A stretch of DNA of 64,000 nt from positions 1 to 64,000 of the forward strand of contig JAKOVQ010000047.1 in NCBI GenBank assembly GCA_029781975.1. The letters are read 5' to 3'. Numbering within the stretch: the stretch's first letter is position 1; every line of letters begins with the position of its first letter. Positions 1 through 7,708 of the stretch are shown piece after piece. This DNA is from Acidobacteriota bacterium. GTDB taxonomy: Bacteria; Acidobacteriota; Thermoanaerobaculia; UBA5066. Made by a program: the position numbers and the translations under genes. Under the pieces are notes generated by a model, which was not told the origin of the DNA, searched no databases, and saw only the letters and a list, made by a program, of their open reading frames with translations.

Positions 1-132
1 CCTCGGCCCGAGCCTTCGGAGGGCCTCGTCGGCGACCTTCTTGACGAGGCGAATCGGGTGATCCCGGGGAACAAGGTCCTCGGGGCTCACCGTGACGATC
101 AAATCGGGCTGCCTTTCGATGTCTCCGCGCAC
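1..132 (-). CDS. IS1182-family transposase, amino-terminal fragment (runs off the window)
   Basis: The 44 codons visible on the minus strand begin VRGDIERQPDL and continue through a VSPEDLVPRDHPIR segment. This is the characteristic amino-terminal pattern of IS1182/IS5-like transposases, in which a short RGxxERQ start precedes a conserved P-x-DHP-(I/L)-R motif. GTG at 130-132 is taken as the start; the frame remains open upstream to a TGA at 187-189, so a slightly earlier start is possible. The catalytic DDE domain lies outside the window, so whether the element is intact cannot be judged. The frame is uninterrupted in the visible part, which suggests a fairly recent insertion. Confidence 0.75.
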   Translation of the reverse strand, partial: MRGDIERQPDLIVTVSPEDLVPRDHPIRLVKKVADEALRRLGPR

Positions 133-199
133 GCCAGCAAGGTCGCCTGCAGTGGCCGTTCTGTCAACGGTCTCACGCCGATCTTTTCAGCAGCCTGCT
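1..199 (-). mobile_element. End of an IS1182-type insertion sequence, cut by the window edge
   Basis: The minus strand here encodes the amino terminus of an IS1182-type transposase running off the left edge. About 50 bp upstream of it, at roughly 182-199, is a short sequence (minus strand AGGCTGCTGAAAAG) that I take as the terminal inverted repeat. That identification is from memory of related elements and the other end is not visible. The next gene, the JAB-E1 fusion, starts about 25 bp beyond this presumed end, so the element sits right against its 5' side. The exact boundary and any target duplication cannot be fixed from one end. Confidence 0.65.
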
Positions 200-223
200 A
201 GTGCAGCCGTGACGACACCCCCC

Positions 224-1591
224 ATGAGCCTCACCCTCCGAGACGAGCACCTCAAAGAGCTCGGGCGGCTTCTGTTCAGCCGCTCGGACGTCGAGTCAGC
301 GGCGTACGTGGTCTGCGGGAGGAGCGTCGGAGGTGGCCATGAGCGCCTGCTCTCCCGAGCCGTGCTTCCCGTCGAGGCCCCCCACTACCTCCGCCGGGAG
401 GCCGATCGCCTCTCTATCTCGGACGAGTCGTTCGTCCCCATCGTGAAGCGCGTCCGCGCCGAGGGCGGAGCGCTCGTCCTCGCCCATAGCCACCCGGAGG
501 GGCCGCTCGCGTTCTCCGCCCAGGACGACGCCGAGGAGGAGCGGTTCTTCAGGGCGGTGCAGCGTCGCGCGCCGGGTGGCTCCCACGGCAGCCTCGTGCT
601 GACTGCCCCGGACACCCTCGTCGGTCGCCTGTGGGGGCCTGACGGCCGCCCGACGCCGCTCGAACGAGTCACGGTCGTCGGCGAACGCCTCCGGCTCCTT
701 GCAGGTGACCACCGAGGGGTGTCGCCCATCTTTGACCGCCAGGTCCGCGCCTTCGGTCCGGACGTCCAACGGGTGCTCGAGCAACTCGTCATCGGCGTCG
801 TCGGGGTGGGTGGGACAGGCTCAGCAGTGTTCGAGCAGCTCCTCCGGCTCGGGGTCGGGCACATCCTCGTCATCGACGACGACCGCTTCGACCCGACGAA
901 CGTGAACCGCGTCCACGGCTCGCGCCTGAGCGACGTCGGCCTCCCGAAGGTCGATATCGCAGAGCGCACCGCCAGAGAAGTCGGCCTCCCCGGTCGGGTC
1001 ACGGCGATCAACGGCAGTATCCTGGATGCCTCCGTGGCTCGTCAGCTTCGCCGCTGCGACGTCGTCTTCGGCTGCACGGATCGCCAGTTCCCCCGGCTCA
1101 TCCTCAGCCGGATCGCCACGCGCTACCTCACGCCGGTGATCGACGTCGGCGCACTCGTCGACTCCCAGGACGGGGCGATCCGGTCCCTGGCGGGGCGCGT
1201 CACGACGCTCATCCCTGGCGCGGCCTGTCTCCTCTGCCGCGGTCAGGTCACGCCGGAGGGCCTCCGGGCCGAGGCACTCGCGCCCGACGAGCGGCGACGG
1301 CTCGCGGCTGAGGGCTACGTGCGGGGGCTCGACGCTGCCGCTCCCGCGGTCGTCCCCTTCACGACCGCCGTCGCGTCTCTCGGAATCGCCGAGCTGCTCC
1401 AGCGGCTGACGGGCTTCATGGGCGCGCGGGGGAGTACCGAGACGCTCGTGCGCTTCGATCTCCCCAAGCTGGCGACGAACAAGGCAGCGTCGATTCCGAC
1501 GTGTGACTGCGCGGACGCGTCGACGTGGGGACGGGGCGACGAGGAGCCCTTCCTCGGTCTGACCTGGAGACCGGAAGCGTCGAAACCGTGA
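224..1591 (+). CDS. JAB metalloprotease - ThiF/E1-like activating enzyme fusion
   Basis: Two domains are visible in 455 residues. Residues about 20-130 form a JAB/Mov34 isopeptidase-like domain carrying the metal motif H88-S-H90-P, then S98 and D101 (HxH-x7-SxxD spacing). Residues about 180-350 form a ThiF/MoeB/E1 adenylation domain with the nucleotide loop GVGGTG (194-199), the acidic IDDD strand end (217-220), N228/R229 and a C335-x2-C338 pair. A second Cys pair (CDC) lies near the carboxyl end. In eukaryotes and bacteria E1 enzymes adenylate the carboxyl end of a ubiquitin-like protein and JAB peptidases trim or remove it. The frame stays open into the upstream IS, but homology begins at the ATG at 224, so earlier starts are rejected; GTG at 209 is a possible alternative. 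It overlaps the next gene by 4 nt. No Ubl or E2 gene is visible beside it. Confidence 0.85.
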   Translation: MSLTLRDEHLKELGRLLFSRSDVESAAYVVCGRSVGGGHERLLSRAVLPVEAPHYLRREADRLSISDESFVPIVKRVRAEGGALVLAHSHPEGPLAFSAQDDAEEERFFRAVQRRAPGGSHGSLVLTAPDTLVGRLWGPDGRPTPLERVTVVGERLRLLAGDHRGVSPIFDRQVRAFGPDVQRVLEQLVIGVVGVGGTGSAVFEQLLRLGVGHILVIDDDRFDPTNVNRVHGSRLSDVGLPKVDIAERTAREVGLPGRVTAINGSILDASVARQLRRCDVVFGCTDRQFPRLILSRIATRYLTPVIDVGALVDSQDGAIRSLAGRVTTLIPGAACLLCRGQVTPEGLRAEALAPDERRRLAAEGYVRGLDAAAPAVVPFTTAVASLGIAELLQRLTGFMGARGSTETLVRFDLPKLATNKAASIPTCDCADASTWGRGDEEPFLGLTWRPEASKP

Positions 1592-1950
1592 TTGAGCGCC
1601 TGTTACGCCTGCTCCGGCGTGCGCTCCCGCCGCGCGCCTCTGCGCTTCTCCGGCGACGGCGCTACCGGTCGGTGACGCACTGCGCGAGGGAGGCGCTGGC
1701 CGAGGCGGATCGACTCGTTCGGCGCGGGCACGTCGTGGTCCTGCTCAAAGGCACGCACCCGACCTGGCTCGTCGCGCTCTGCCCGTGTCGCTGCGGCGAA
1801 ATCCTGCGCGTGAACCTGATGCCAACGGCAGAGCCAGCGTGGCGTGTCACGGTCAGCGCCCGTGGTAGCACTACGGTTTGGCCGTCACTTATCGTCACGC
1901 CCTGCGGGAGTCACTTCTGGGTCACCGACGGCCGCGTGCGCTGGACGTAG
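1588..1950 (+). CDS. DUF6527-like small Cys-rich protein
   Basis: This 120-residue product starts at a GTG that overlaps the stop codon of the JAB-E1 gene (GTGA), implying translational coupling. The amino-terminal third is Arg/Leu-rich. The carboxyl part carries a LCPCRCGE knuckle (about residues 68-75), a conserved LMP-x-W-R-V stretch and a terminal C-x-SHFW motif. Together these match my recollection of the DUF6527 family, small proteins found next to bacterial E1/E2/JAB ubiquitin-like gene sets. The Cys pattern suggests zinc binding; the SHF motif could be catalytic, but that is inference. A start at the GTG at 1525, inside the JAB-E1 gene, is possible but lacks support. The assignment rests on motif memory only. 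Confidence 0.7.
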   Translation: MIERLLRLLRRALPPRASALLRRRRYRSVTHCAREALAEADRLVRRGHVVVLLKGTHPTWLVALCPCRCGEILRVNLMPTAEPAWRVTVSARGSTTVWPSLIVTPCGSHFWVTDGRVRWT

Positions 1951-2102
1951 GGACCCCGCCGTCGTTTGGCTGAGGAGGATCATCACGGAGCCGGTCCGCA
2001 AGGCGATGCCTCATTTGCCGGAGAGTTCGTACCGCGCCCGCTCTGAGCGCGCCGGTTCAACGGCCGCCCGCTCCCTCCTCCACTTGGACGCTGCCTCCTC
2101 GC

Positions 2103-3557
2103 TTACGGCTCAGTATCTAGCTTGGTCGCGAGGATCTCCGAACGCCCCAGCCAGTAGCACGCGAGCGGGGCCGGGATCTTTACCGCCATCGCCTCGACGT
2201 TCTTGGTCGGAAGGCGCACGAGCCCGAAGTCGTCGGAATCGCGCGTGATGACGTACCCCTCCGAGACCTTGCGCTCGTCACAGAAGGCGGTGAGGCCCGC
2301 GAGCTTGCGCGGTGTGACGTCGGCGCGGTGCTTCACCTCGAAGGGGACGAGCCGGCCGTTCACGTCGGCGATGATGTCGACCTCCTGCCCCTTCGGACCT
2401 CCCCGCCAGTAAGAGAAACCAATGCTCTGAGCGTAGTAGCGCGTGTAAACGTGCTTGAAGAACGCGGTCTCCACCGCAAGGCCGAGAGCAGCCGCGTCTT
2501 CGAGGAGCGCCTTGCCCCGCAGGAGAACGCTTGGAGCGATCGCCGGATCGGCGAGGTAGATCTTCTGCTTCCCGCGGAGGGTTTCCTTGCCGTAGCCGAA
2601 CGGCCGCAGGCGATAGATGAGGTGCGTGTGCTCGAGAAGTTCGATGAAGTTGTTCGCGGTCGGCTTCTTGACCTCGAGACTCCGGCAGAGTTCTTGGACG
2701 TCGAGGAGCCCCCCGTCGTGGAGGCAGAGGTAGAGAAACGTCTGCTCCAGCTCGAGGATGCGGCGCACACCGTAGAGGGCCGTCATGTCGCGCTTGAGTA
2801 CCTTGTCGACGATGTCCTCGCGGAGGAGCTTCTGCGCGAGCGAGATGCTTTCGATCTGCGCGATCTGCGGGAATCCTCCCCGGATCAGGTAGTCTTGGAA
2901 TGGTCCGACGAGATCGGCGGCGAGCGCGCCAACGCGCGTGAACTGCGCGGGGGTCCAGGAGAAGAGCTCCCGAAGCGAGGGCACATCCGGCAGCTTCGGC
3001 GTCGGGAGCTTCTTGATCTGGAGGAACTCGTAGAACGAAAGTGGCGCGAGCCGGACGGTGTGCCACCTTCCGGGACCGGATTCCTGCCCTTCCACGATGA
3101 GCGGAGTCGCCGAACCGGTCACGGCGATACGGCGTTTCGGTTCGAACTTCACCTGGTGTTTGATCCACGTCTGCCAGTCCTTGGCGTACTGGATCTCGTC
3201 CAGGAGGACGTATTCGACATCGCGCGCCGAAGGCTCGTACTCCTTCCAGAGCCGCATGAGACCGTCGAGCCCGATCAGCTTCAGGAGCGGGTGATCGAAC
3301 GTCGCGTAGAGGATGCTAGTGGCCGGCACTCCCTTCGCGAGCAGTTCTTCTATCGCCTGGAGGAGGATCGTGGTCTTACCGACCTGGCGAGCGCCGCTCA
3401 GGAGGAGCGCCCTCGGCGCGGGAGGCGCCGATAGCCACGACTCGACCTCGCGGAAGGCGGCGCGCCGCCAGCGAGGCAACTCCGGCACGCGGTTGCCGTC
3501 CCACCACGGGTTGAACTGCCGGAGGACTGCGATGAGTTCGGCGCGTGGGGCGATCAT
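2103..3557 (-). CDS. AAA ATPase with DUF4143 domain (copy 1)
   Basis: This 484-residue protein has an AAA_14-type P-loop domain: Walker A GARQVGKT (about 55-62), Walker B VLLDE followed by IQYAKDW (about 117-127) and a sensor-like VTGSA (146-150). The central and C-terminal part fits DUF4143, ending with an EVDII...PFEVK stretch that resembles a PD-(D/E)xK nuclease core. The amino end carries an FNPWW motif shared with the second copy at 7709-9217. The physiological role of this ATPase family is unsettled; it is common in accessory regions. The gene faces away from the ECF/kinase pair, with about 180 bp between start codons. The start is the ATG at 3555-3557, with no good Shine-Dalgarno sequence. 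Confidence 0.88.
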   Translation of the reverse strand: MIAPRAELIAVLRQFNPWWDGNRVPELPRWRRAAFREVESWLSAPPAPRALLLSGARQVGKTTILLQAIEELLAKGVPATSILYATFDHPLLKLIGLDGLMRLWKEYEPSARDVEYVLLDEIQYAKDWQTWIKHQVKFEPKRRIAVTGSATPLIVEGQESGPGRWHTVRLAPLSFYEFLQIKKLPTPKLPDVPSLRELFSWTPAQFTRVGALAADLVGPFQDYLIRGGFPQIAQIESISLAQKLLREDIVDKVLKRDMTALYGVRRILELEQTFLYLCLHDGGLLDVQELCRSLEVKKPTANNFIELLEHTHLIYRLRPFGYGKETLRGKQKIYLADPAIAPSVLLRGKALLEDAAALGLAVETAFFKHVYTRYYAQSIGFSYWRGGPKGQEVDIIADVNGRLVPFEVKHRADVTPRKLAGLTAFCDERKVSEGYVITRDSDDFGLVRLPTKNVEAMAVKIPAPLACYWLGRSEILATKLDTEP

Positions 3558-3591
3558 TCCCGAAACCTACCAAGAGTGCCACATATAAGTC

Positions 3592-3601
3592 AAGTATACT
3601 T
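3592..3601. promoter_or_regulatory. AT-rich palindrome in the divergent promoter region of the ATPase/ECF genes
   Basis: The region between the divergent genes holds a perfect 10-bp palindrome AAGTATACTT within an unusually AT-rich patch (3580-3605). Read on the minus strand it contains TATACT, close to a -10 hexamer, about 36 nt before the ATPase start. It may be a promoter element, an operator, or both. Confidence 0.4.
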
Positions 3602-3740
3602 ACCCTGAATACGACACATAGGCAGATTCCCCGGGAAGACGAACGGTGCCGGCGTTCCCTGTCACCGGCTGCTGAACCCGGCCTGATCGAGGAATCTGGT
3701 CTAATCGGCGCACTTCGCGGCGGAGGTACCTCGAACAACC

Positions 3741-4316
3741 ATGGGCGTCGGCCCGGTCGCCCCACAGCAGCGTGTGACTGAACTGCTCCGGCGGTGGAGT
3801 AGCGGCGACGAGACCGCCTTCGAGGAGGCGGTCTCCCTTGTCTACGAGGACCTCTACCGGATCGCCCGACGGAAGATGGTCAACGAACGCCCCGGACACA
3901 CCCTCCAGCCGACCGCCCTCGTGAACGAGGCCATCGCCCAGATGATGGGCTGGGACGGCTACACCTTCGCCGACCGCGGCCACTTCCTCCGGGCCGCATG
4001 CCTCGCGATGCGACGGGTCCTCACAGATTACGCCCGCAAGCGGGCGCAGGCGGTCCAGGCAGAGGTCTCGCTCGCCGAGGGCGATGTCGAAGTCCCCGGG
4101 GAGACGGGAGCCTCCGTCGTCTCCGCAGCCGCGCTGAGCCAGGCGCTCGACCGGCTCGCCGCCGAGGACCCGAAGACCGCTGAAGTCGCGACGCTACGGC
4201 TGTTTGCAGACCTCACCCTCCAGCAGATCGCCGAGGTCACCGAAGCGACCGTCCCGACCGTCCACAGGAAGTGGGTCTACGCCAAGGCGTTCCTTCGAAA
4301 GGAGCTCTCCTCGTGA
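3741..4316 (+). CDS. ECF-type RNA polymerase sigma factor
   Basis: The 191-residue protein matches the ECF subgroup common in Acidobacteria and Planctomycetes (TIGR02999-like). Region 2 (about 5-75) includes the LYRIARRKM and GHTLQPTALVNEA segments. Region 4 is a carboxyl-terminal helix-turn-helix (LTLQQIAEVTEATVPTVHRK, about residues 155-174). No separate anti-sigma gene is present; instead the gene overlaps a Ser/Thr kinase gene by 4 nt (GTGA), an arrangement in which the kinase may control the sigma factor. The start is the ATG at 3741 with a GGAGG about 14 nt upstream, which is slightly far. It probably directs transcription of a small local or envelope-related regulon; targets cannot be read from this sequence. 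Confidence 0.93.
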   Translation: MGVGPVAPQQRVTELLRRWSSGDETAFEEAVSLVYEDLYRIARRKMVNERPGHTLQPTALVNEAIAQMMGWDGYTFADRGHFLRAACLAMRRVLTDYARKRAQAVQAEVSLAEGDVEVPGETGASVVSAAALSQALDRLAAEDPKTAEVATLRLFADLTLQQIAEVTEATVPTVHRKWVYAKAFLRKELSS

Positions 4317-6982
4317 CCGACGCCCGCCTCTTGAAAAAGCAGGAGCTCCTGGCTTCGCTGGCTCTCGCGCCGACCGAGGACCGACCCCGACTCCTTGCCG
4401 AGAACTGCTGTGACGATCTAGGTCTCCGGGCCGAAGTAGAGGCCCTACTCCCCTACCTCGGAGCCCCGACGCCATCCCCAGCAGGAGACCTCGAGGTTGC
4501 CCTCGAGGAGAAACTCGCCGAAAGGTTCGTCGGAAAGGCCTTCGGGCCCTACACCGTCCAGCGGCTCCTCGGCAGAGGCGGGTTCTCCCGCGTGTTCCTG
4601 GCGACCCGGTCGTTCGAGGGGCAGGAGCGGACCTACGCCATAAAGGTGCCTCTCTGGGGCTCCTTCGCGGAGGAGGTAGCGCGCTACCGCCTCGAGATCG
4701 CCGTCCTGAGTCAGCTCCGGCACCCGAACATCGCGGGCCTGGTCGACGTGGTTCCTGGCCCGGACGACCGGCCGCTCCTCGTCATGGAATACGTGGAGGG
4801 CGCCAAGCCGATCACGCTCGCCGCCGCGGAGGCGGGCCTCCTGACCCGGCGAAGGATCGAGCTCTTCCTTAAGGTCCTCTCGGCGCTTAGCGCCGCGCAC
4901 GAGCGGGGCGTCATCCACTGCGACCTCTCGGCTGGGAACGTCGTGCTGCGGGCGGACGGCGAGCCGGTCATCATCGACTTCGGCATCGCGAAGGTCTCGT
5001 GGGAGCGCTCCGGCACCGTCACGGTCGGCCCCCGGCCGCTCACGTACGAGTACGCCAGCCCCGAGCAGTACCGCGGAGAGGCCCTCACCGTCCGCACCGA
5101 CATCTACTCCGCAGGCGTCCTTCTCTACGAACTCCTTGCTGGTGCCCTGCCCTACGACGTCGATCGGAAGGACACCGAGGCGTGCCGGCGGGCGGTCTGC
5201 GACGTGCCGGCCGAGCGTGCGAGCCAGCGGGCCCTTCGGTCTTCGGGACCCGCCCCAGGGCCGGCCCGGCGCGTCGCGAAGCAACTCCGCGGGGACCTCG
5301 ACGCGATTCTGGGCAAGGCGCTCGAGAAAGACCCCGCCCGTCGATACGAGTCCGCGAATTCCTTTGCAAAAGACCTCCGGGCCCATCTGGAGCTCCGCCC
5401 CGTCGTGGCGAAGGCGCCGGGCGGCTTCGAGCGCCCCTGGCGTTGGGCGAGGCGCCATCCGGCGATCTCGGCGACGGCGGCTCTGGCGGTCATCCTCTCC
5501 ATCGGCTTCGGCACCTTCCACGTCGTCCGCCTCGAGCGGGAACAAGCGCGTGCCCGGAAAATCGCGGCGGCGTTTCGCGACGTCCTGCGGGGATTCGACC
5601 CGGCGGCTGTGGCGAAGAATCCGGTGACCGTGCGCGACCTGCTGGATCAGGCCGCAGCAAAGGCGGAAGACCAGCTGAAGGACGAGCCGCTCGTCCGCGG
5701 CGCGGTCCTCGAGACTCTCGGGACGACGTACTCGTCGCTCGGGGACCTCGATCGAGCCGAGAAGCTCCTCCGCGAAGCGGTCGCTCTGCGGAGGGGCGGG
5801 TCGCTCGCCGAGCGGGCGGAAAGCCTCATAGCACTTGGTGCGACCCTCCAGCGGCGGGGGCAGCTCAAGGAAGCGGAGCCGGTTCTCCGGGAGGCTCTGA
5901 CGCTGCGGATCAAGGACCGGGGGGAGTTCGACAAGGCGGTGGCCGAGTGCATGACGACACTCGCCATCGTCCTGAAAGACCAGGGGAACACGCGGGAGGC
6001 GATCTCGCTCATCGAGCGCTCGCTCGTGATCGAAGAGAAGGTCGCCCCGGGGAGCGACGCGGTGCTCGTGTCGCGTAACGAGCTCGCGAACATCCTCATC
6101 GAATCGACGAGCGACTACCAGAAGGCCATCGCTCTCCACGCCCAGAACCTGGTCGACCTGCGGAAGTACTACGGAGAGAACCATCCGTACGTCGCGCTGG
6201 CTCTGAACAACATCGCCCGGGCCGAGACGGACTCGGGCCGCTACGCGGACGCGGACCGACACTTCCAGGAGGCGCTCGCGCTCCAGCGGAAGATCTACGA
6301 CGGACCGCACCCCGAGACGGCGCTCACGCTGCACAACTACGGCTTCCTCCGCCTGGACGAGGGACGACTCGAGGAGGCCGAGGCGCTGACGCGCGAGGCG
6401 CTCGAAATGCGCCGGAGCGTCCTGCCGAAAGGGCACTCGGACCTCGCGGTGAGCCTCAACAACCTCGGCCTAATCGTGAAACGCCGCGGGCACCTCGACG
6501 AGGCCGAGGCGTGCTACCGCGAGTCACTCGAGATCACCCGGGCGGCGGACGGCGAGGACAGCCTGGAGATTCCCGTCACGCTCATGAACCTCGGCGGGAT
6601 CTACCGCGACAAAGGCGAGTTCGCGAAGGCGGAACCTCTCCTCGAGGACGCCCTCGCCCGGGACAGGAAATTCTTCCTCTCCCCGAACGTGGCCCTCGTG
6701 CGTGACATGACCTCACTCGCCCAGACAAAGACAGGGCTCAAGAAGTACTCCGAGGCGGAGGCGCTCCTGAAGGAGGCGACCGCCGCCCTCGGGAAGACCG
6801 GCGTGCCGCCGGACCACCGGGCGTACGCGGACGTGCAGGACGCCTACGCCGCGGTGCTTCTCAAGACCGGTCGCGTGGACGAAGCCCGGTCGGTCATCGA
6901 GACGGCGCTCCGGACCTTCGCGGCCAAGCCCGCCATCCGCGCCGGGTTCGAGAAGCTCCATGCCTCCCTCCCGAGCCAATAG
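4313..6982 (+). CDS. Membrane Ser/Thr protein kinase with TPR extracytoplasmic/sensor region
   Basis: The 889-residue protein has a kinase domain with glycine loop GRGGFS (87-92), catalytic AIK lysine (111), catalytic loop HCDLSAGN (202-209), DFG (222-224) and a SPE motif (249-251). The residue before the catalytic Asp is Cys, so it is a non-RD kinase. A single membrane span follows at about 384-404, then roughly ten TPR repeats fill 430-880, including the NNLG pattern typical of kinesin-light-chain-type TPRs. The GTG at 4313 overlaps the sigma stop codon and has GGAG 8 nt upstream. An earlier GTG at 4271 lies inside the sigma gene and is less likely. Context suggests it phosphorylates or senses for the coupled ECF factor. 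Confidence 0.92.
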   Translation: MTDARLLKKQELLASLALAPTEDRPRLLAENCCDDLGLRAEVEALLPYLGAPTPSPAGDLEVALEEKLAERFVGKAFGPYTVQRLLGRGGFSRVFLATRSFEGQERTYAIKVPLWGSFAEEVARYRLEIAVLSQLRHPNIAGLVDVVPGPDDRPLLVMEYVEGAKPITLAAAEAGLLTRRRIELFLKVLSALSAAHERGVIHCDLSAGNVVLRADGEPVIIDFGIAKVSWERSGTVTVGPRPLTYEYASPEQYRGEALTVRTDIYSAGVLLYELLAGALPYDVDRKDTEACRRAVCDVPAERASQRALRSSGPAPGPARRVAKQLRGDLDAILGKALEKDPARRYESANSFAKDLRAHLELRPVVAKAPGGFERPWRWARRHPAISATAALAVILSIGFGTFHVVRLEREQARARKIAAAFRDVLRGFDPAAVAKNPVTVRDLLDQAAAKAEDQLKDEPLVRGAVLETLGTTYSSLGDLDRAEKLLREAVALRRGGSLAERAESLIALGATLQRRGQLKEAEPVLREALTLRIKDRGEFDKAVAECMTTLAIVLKDQGNTREAISLIERSLVIEEKVAPGSDAVLVSRNELANILIESTSDYQKAIALHAQNLVDLRKYYGENHPYVALALNNIARAETDSGRYADADRHFQEALALQRKIYDGPHPETALTLHNYGFLRLDEGRLEEAEALTREALEMRRSVLPKGHSDLAVSLNNLGLIVKRRGHLDEAEACYRESLEITRAADGEDSLEIPVTLMNLGGIYRDKGEFAKAEPLLEDALARDRKFFLSPNVALVRDMTSLAQTKTGLKKYSEAEALLKEATAALGKTGVPPDHRAYADVQDAYAAVLLKTGRVDEARSVIETALRTFAAKPAIRAGFEKLHASLPSQ

Positions 6983-7044
6983 CGAGTATTTCGTCCGTCT
7001 CGCGAGAAAAACGACTCCATTTCCGCGCTCTACGGGGTAGCGGG

Positions 7045-7070
7045 CTGCGGACGTCCCGAGACATCCGCAG
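7045..7070. other. Long hairpin between the kinase gene and the next gene
   Basis: CTGCGGA (7045-7051) pairs with TCCGCAG (7064-7070), and an inner GTC/GAC stem closes a 4-nt loop with one mismatch, giving about 10 bp in total. There is no following T-run. It ends 19 bp before the next start codon, so it could be an RNA element in that gene's leader, a DNA operator, or a weak terminator for the kinase gene. Confidence 0.45.
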
Positions 7071-7089
7071 ACGCGAGAAGGAGAGCGCC

Positions 7090-7575
7090 ATGGAACTGAC
7101 CACTGCGGCCGGACAGTCCGCCTCCCGCCCCACCCGTCTGCTGACCGCCACCTGCGAGGATGCATGGTTCCGCTGCCCGTCGTGCCGAACGGACCTCCTG
7201 CGCCTGCCGTGGGTCCTGGACCTGCCCGGGACGTCGGAGACCGTCACGATCGACGTCTGGCCGGCCGGCGTCCGCGCCCCCTACGAGCTGCCGGTCGTGC
7301 CCCGGCTCGGGGTCCGGCAGATCGCGGCGATCCTCGGGCGAACGATCCGTTCCACGTACGCCCTTACCCAGGACTTCGACGACGCCGGACTCCGCCTCCC
7401 GGGCCGGGACCTCTTCGTCCGGACGGTCCCCTTCTTCGAGTGGCTTCACAGCCACCCGCGGCTGCGGTCCCGGGCCGAGACGCTGGCCGACCGAGACCAG
7501 CGGCGGGCTTCGAGCGGCGGGTTCCTCCGGCCGGGCCCGAAGGGCAGATCGCCGCAGCTCGTCGCGCTGGGATAG
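7090..7575 (+). CDS. Unrecognised 161-residue protein with a CPSC metal-knuckle
   Basis: I do not recognise this family. The reading frame has a good Shine-Dalgarno sequence (AAGGAGAG) 6-8 nt before the ATG and normal local codon use. A C-P-S-C pair sits at about residues 33-36. Residues about 72-92 (RLGVRQIAAILGRTIRSTYAL) look like a helix-turn-helix, and the tail is Arg/Gly-rich. These features would suit a small DNA-binding protein, but that is inference. It lies between the kinase gene and the second AAA/DUF4143 gene in the same direction, preceded by a long hairpin. Confidence 0.65.
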   Translation: MELTTAAGQSASRPTRLLTATCEDAWFRCPSCRTDLLRLPWVLDLPGTSETVTIDVWPAGVRAPYELPVVPRLGVRQIAAILGRTIRSTYALTQDFDDAGLRLPGRDLFVRTVPFFEWLHSHPRLRSRAETLADRDQRRASSGGFLRPGPKGRSPQLVALG

Positions 7576-7644
7576 TCCGGCACCGGCCGGATGAGTATTT
7601 TTCCTGCAGCCTCCCGAGGCACAGTCGCGGACCAAAACGAGACC

Positions 7645-7658
7645 TTAAATCTATTTAA
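7645..7658. promoter_or_regulatory. AT-rich inverted repeat upstream of AAA/DUF4143 copy 2
   Basis: TTAAAT and ATTTAA are separated by 2 nt within a patch of A/T-rich DNA (7645-7681) that stands out in GC-rich surroundings. A further CTAT...ATAG repeat follows at about 7661-7675, together with a TATAGA hexamer at 7671-7676. The site is about 50 bp upstream of the ATPase start and is a candidate promoter/operator. The other ATPase copy also has an AT-rich palindrome upstream, though of different sequence. Confidence 0.4.
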
Positions 7659-7708
7659 TGCTATGTACGCTATAGACTTTTTGCGCCTAAACCCCTAAGC
7701 TGACTCCG

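Noticed and set aside
92-223. Longer start for the JAB-E1 gene at position 92
   Set aside because: The added residues lie inside the IS end and on top of the transposase codons on the other strand; the JAB homology starts at the ATG at 224.
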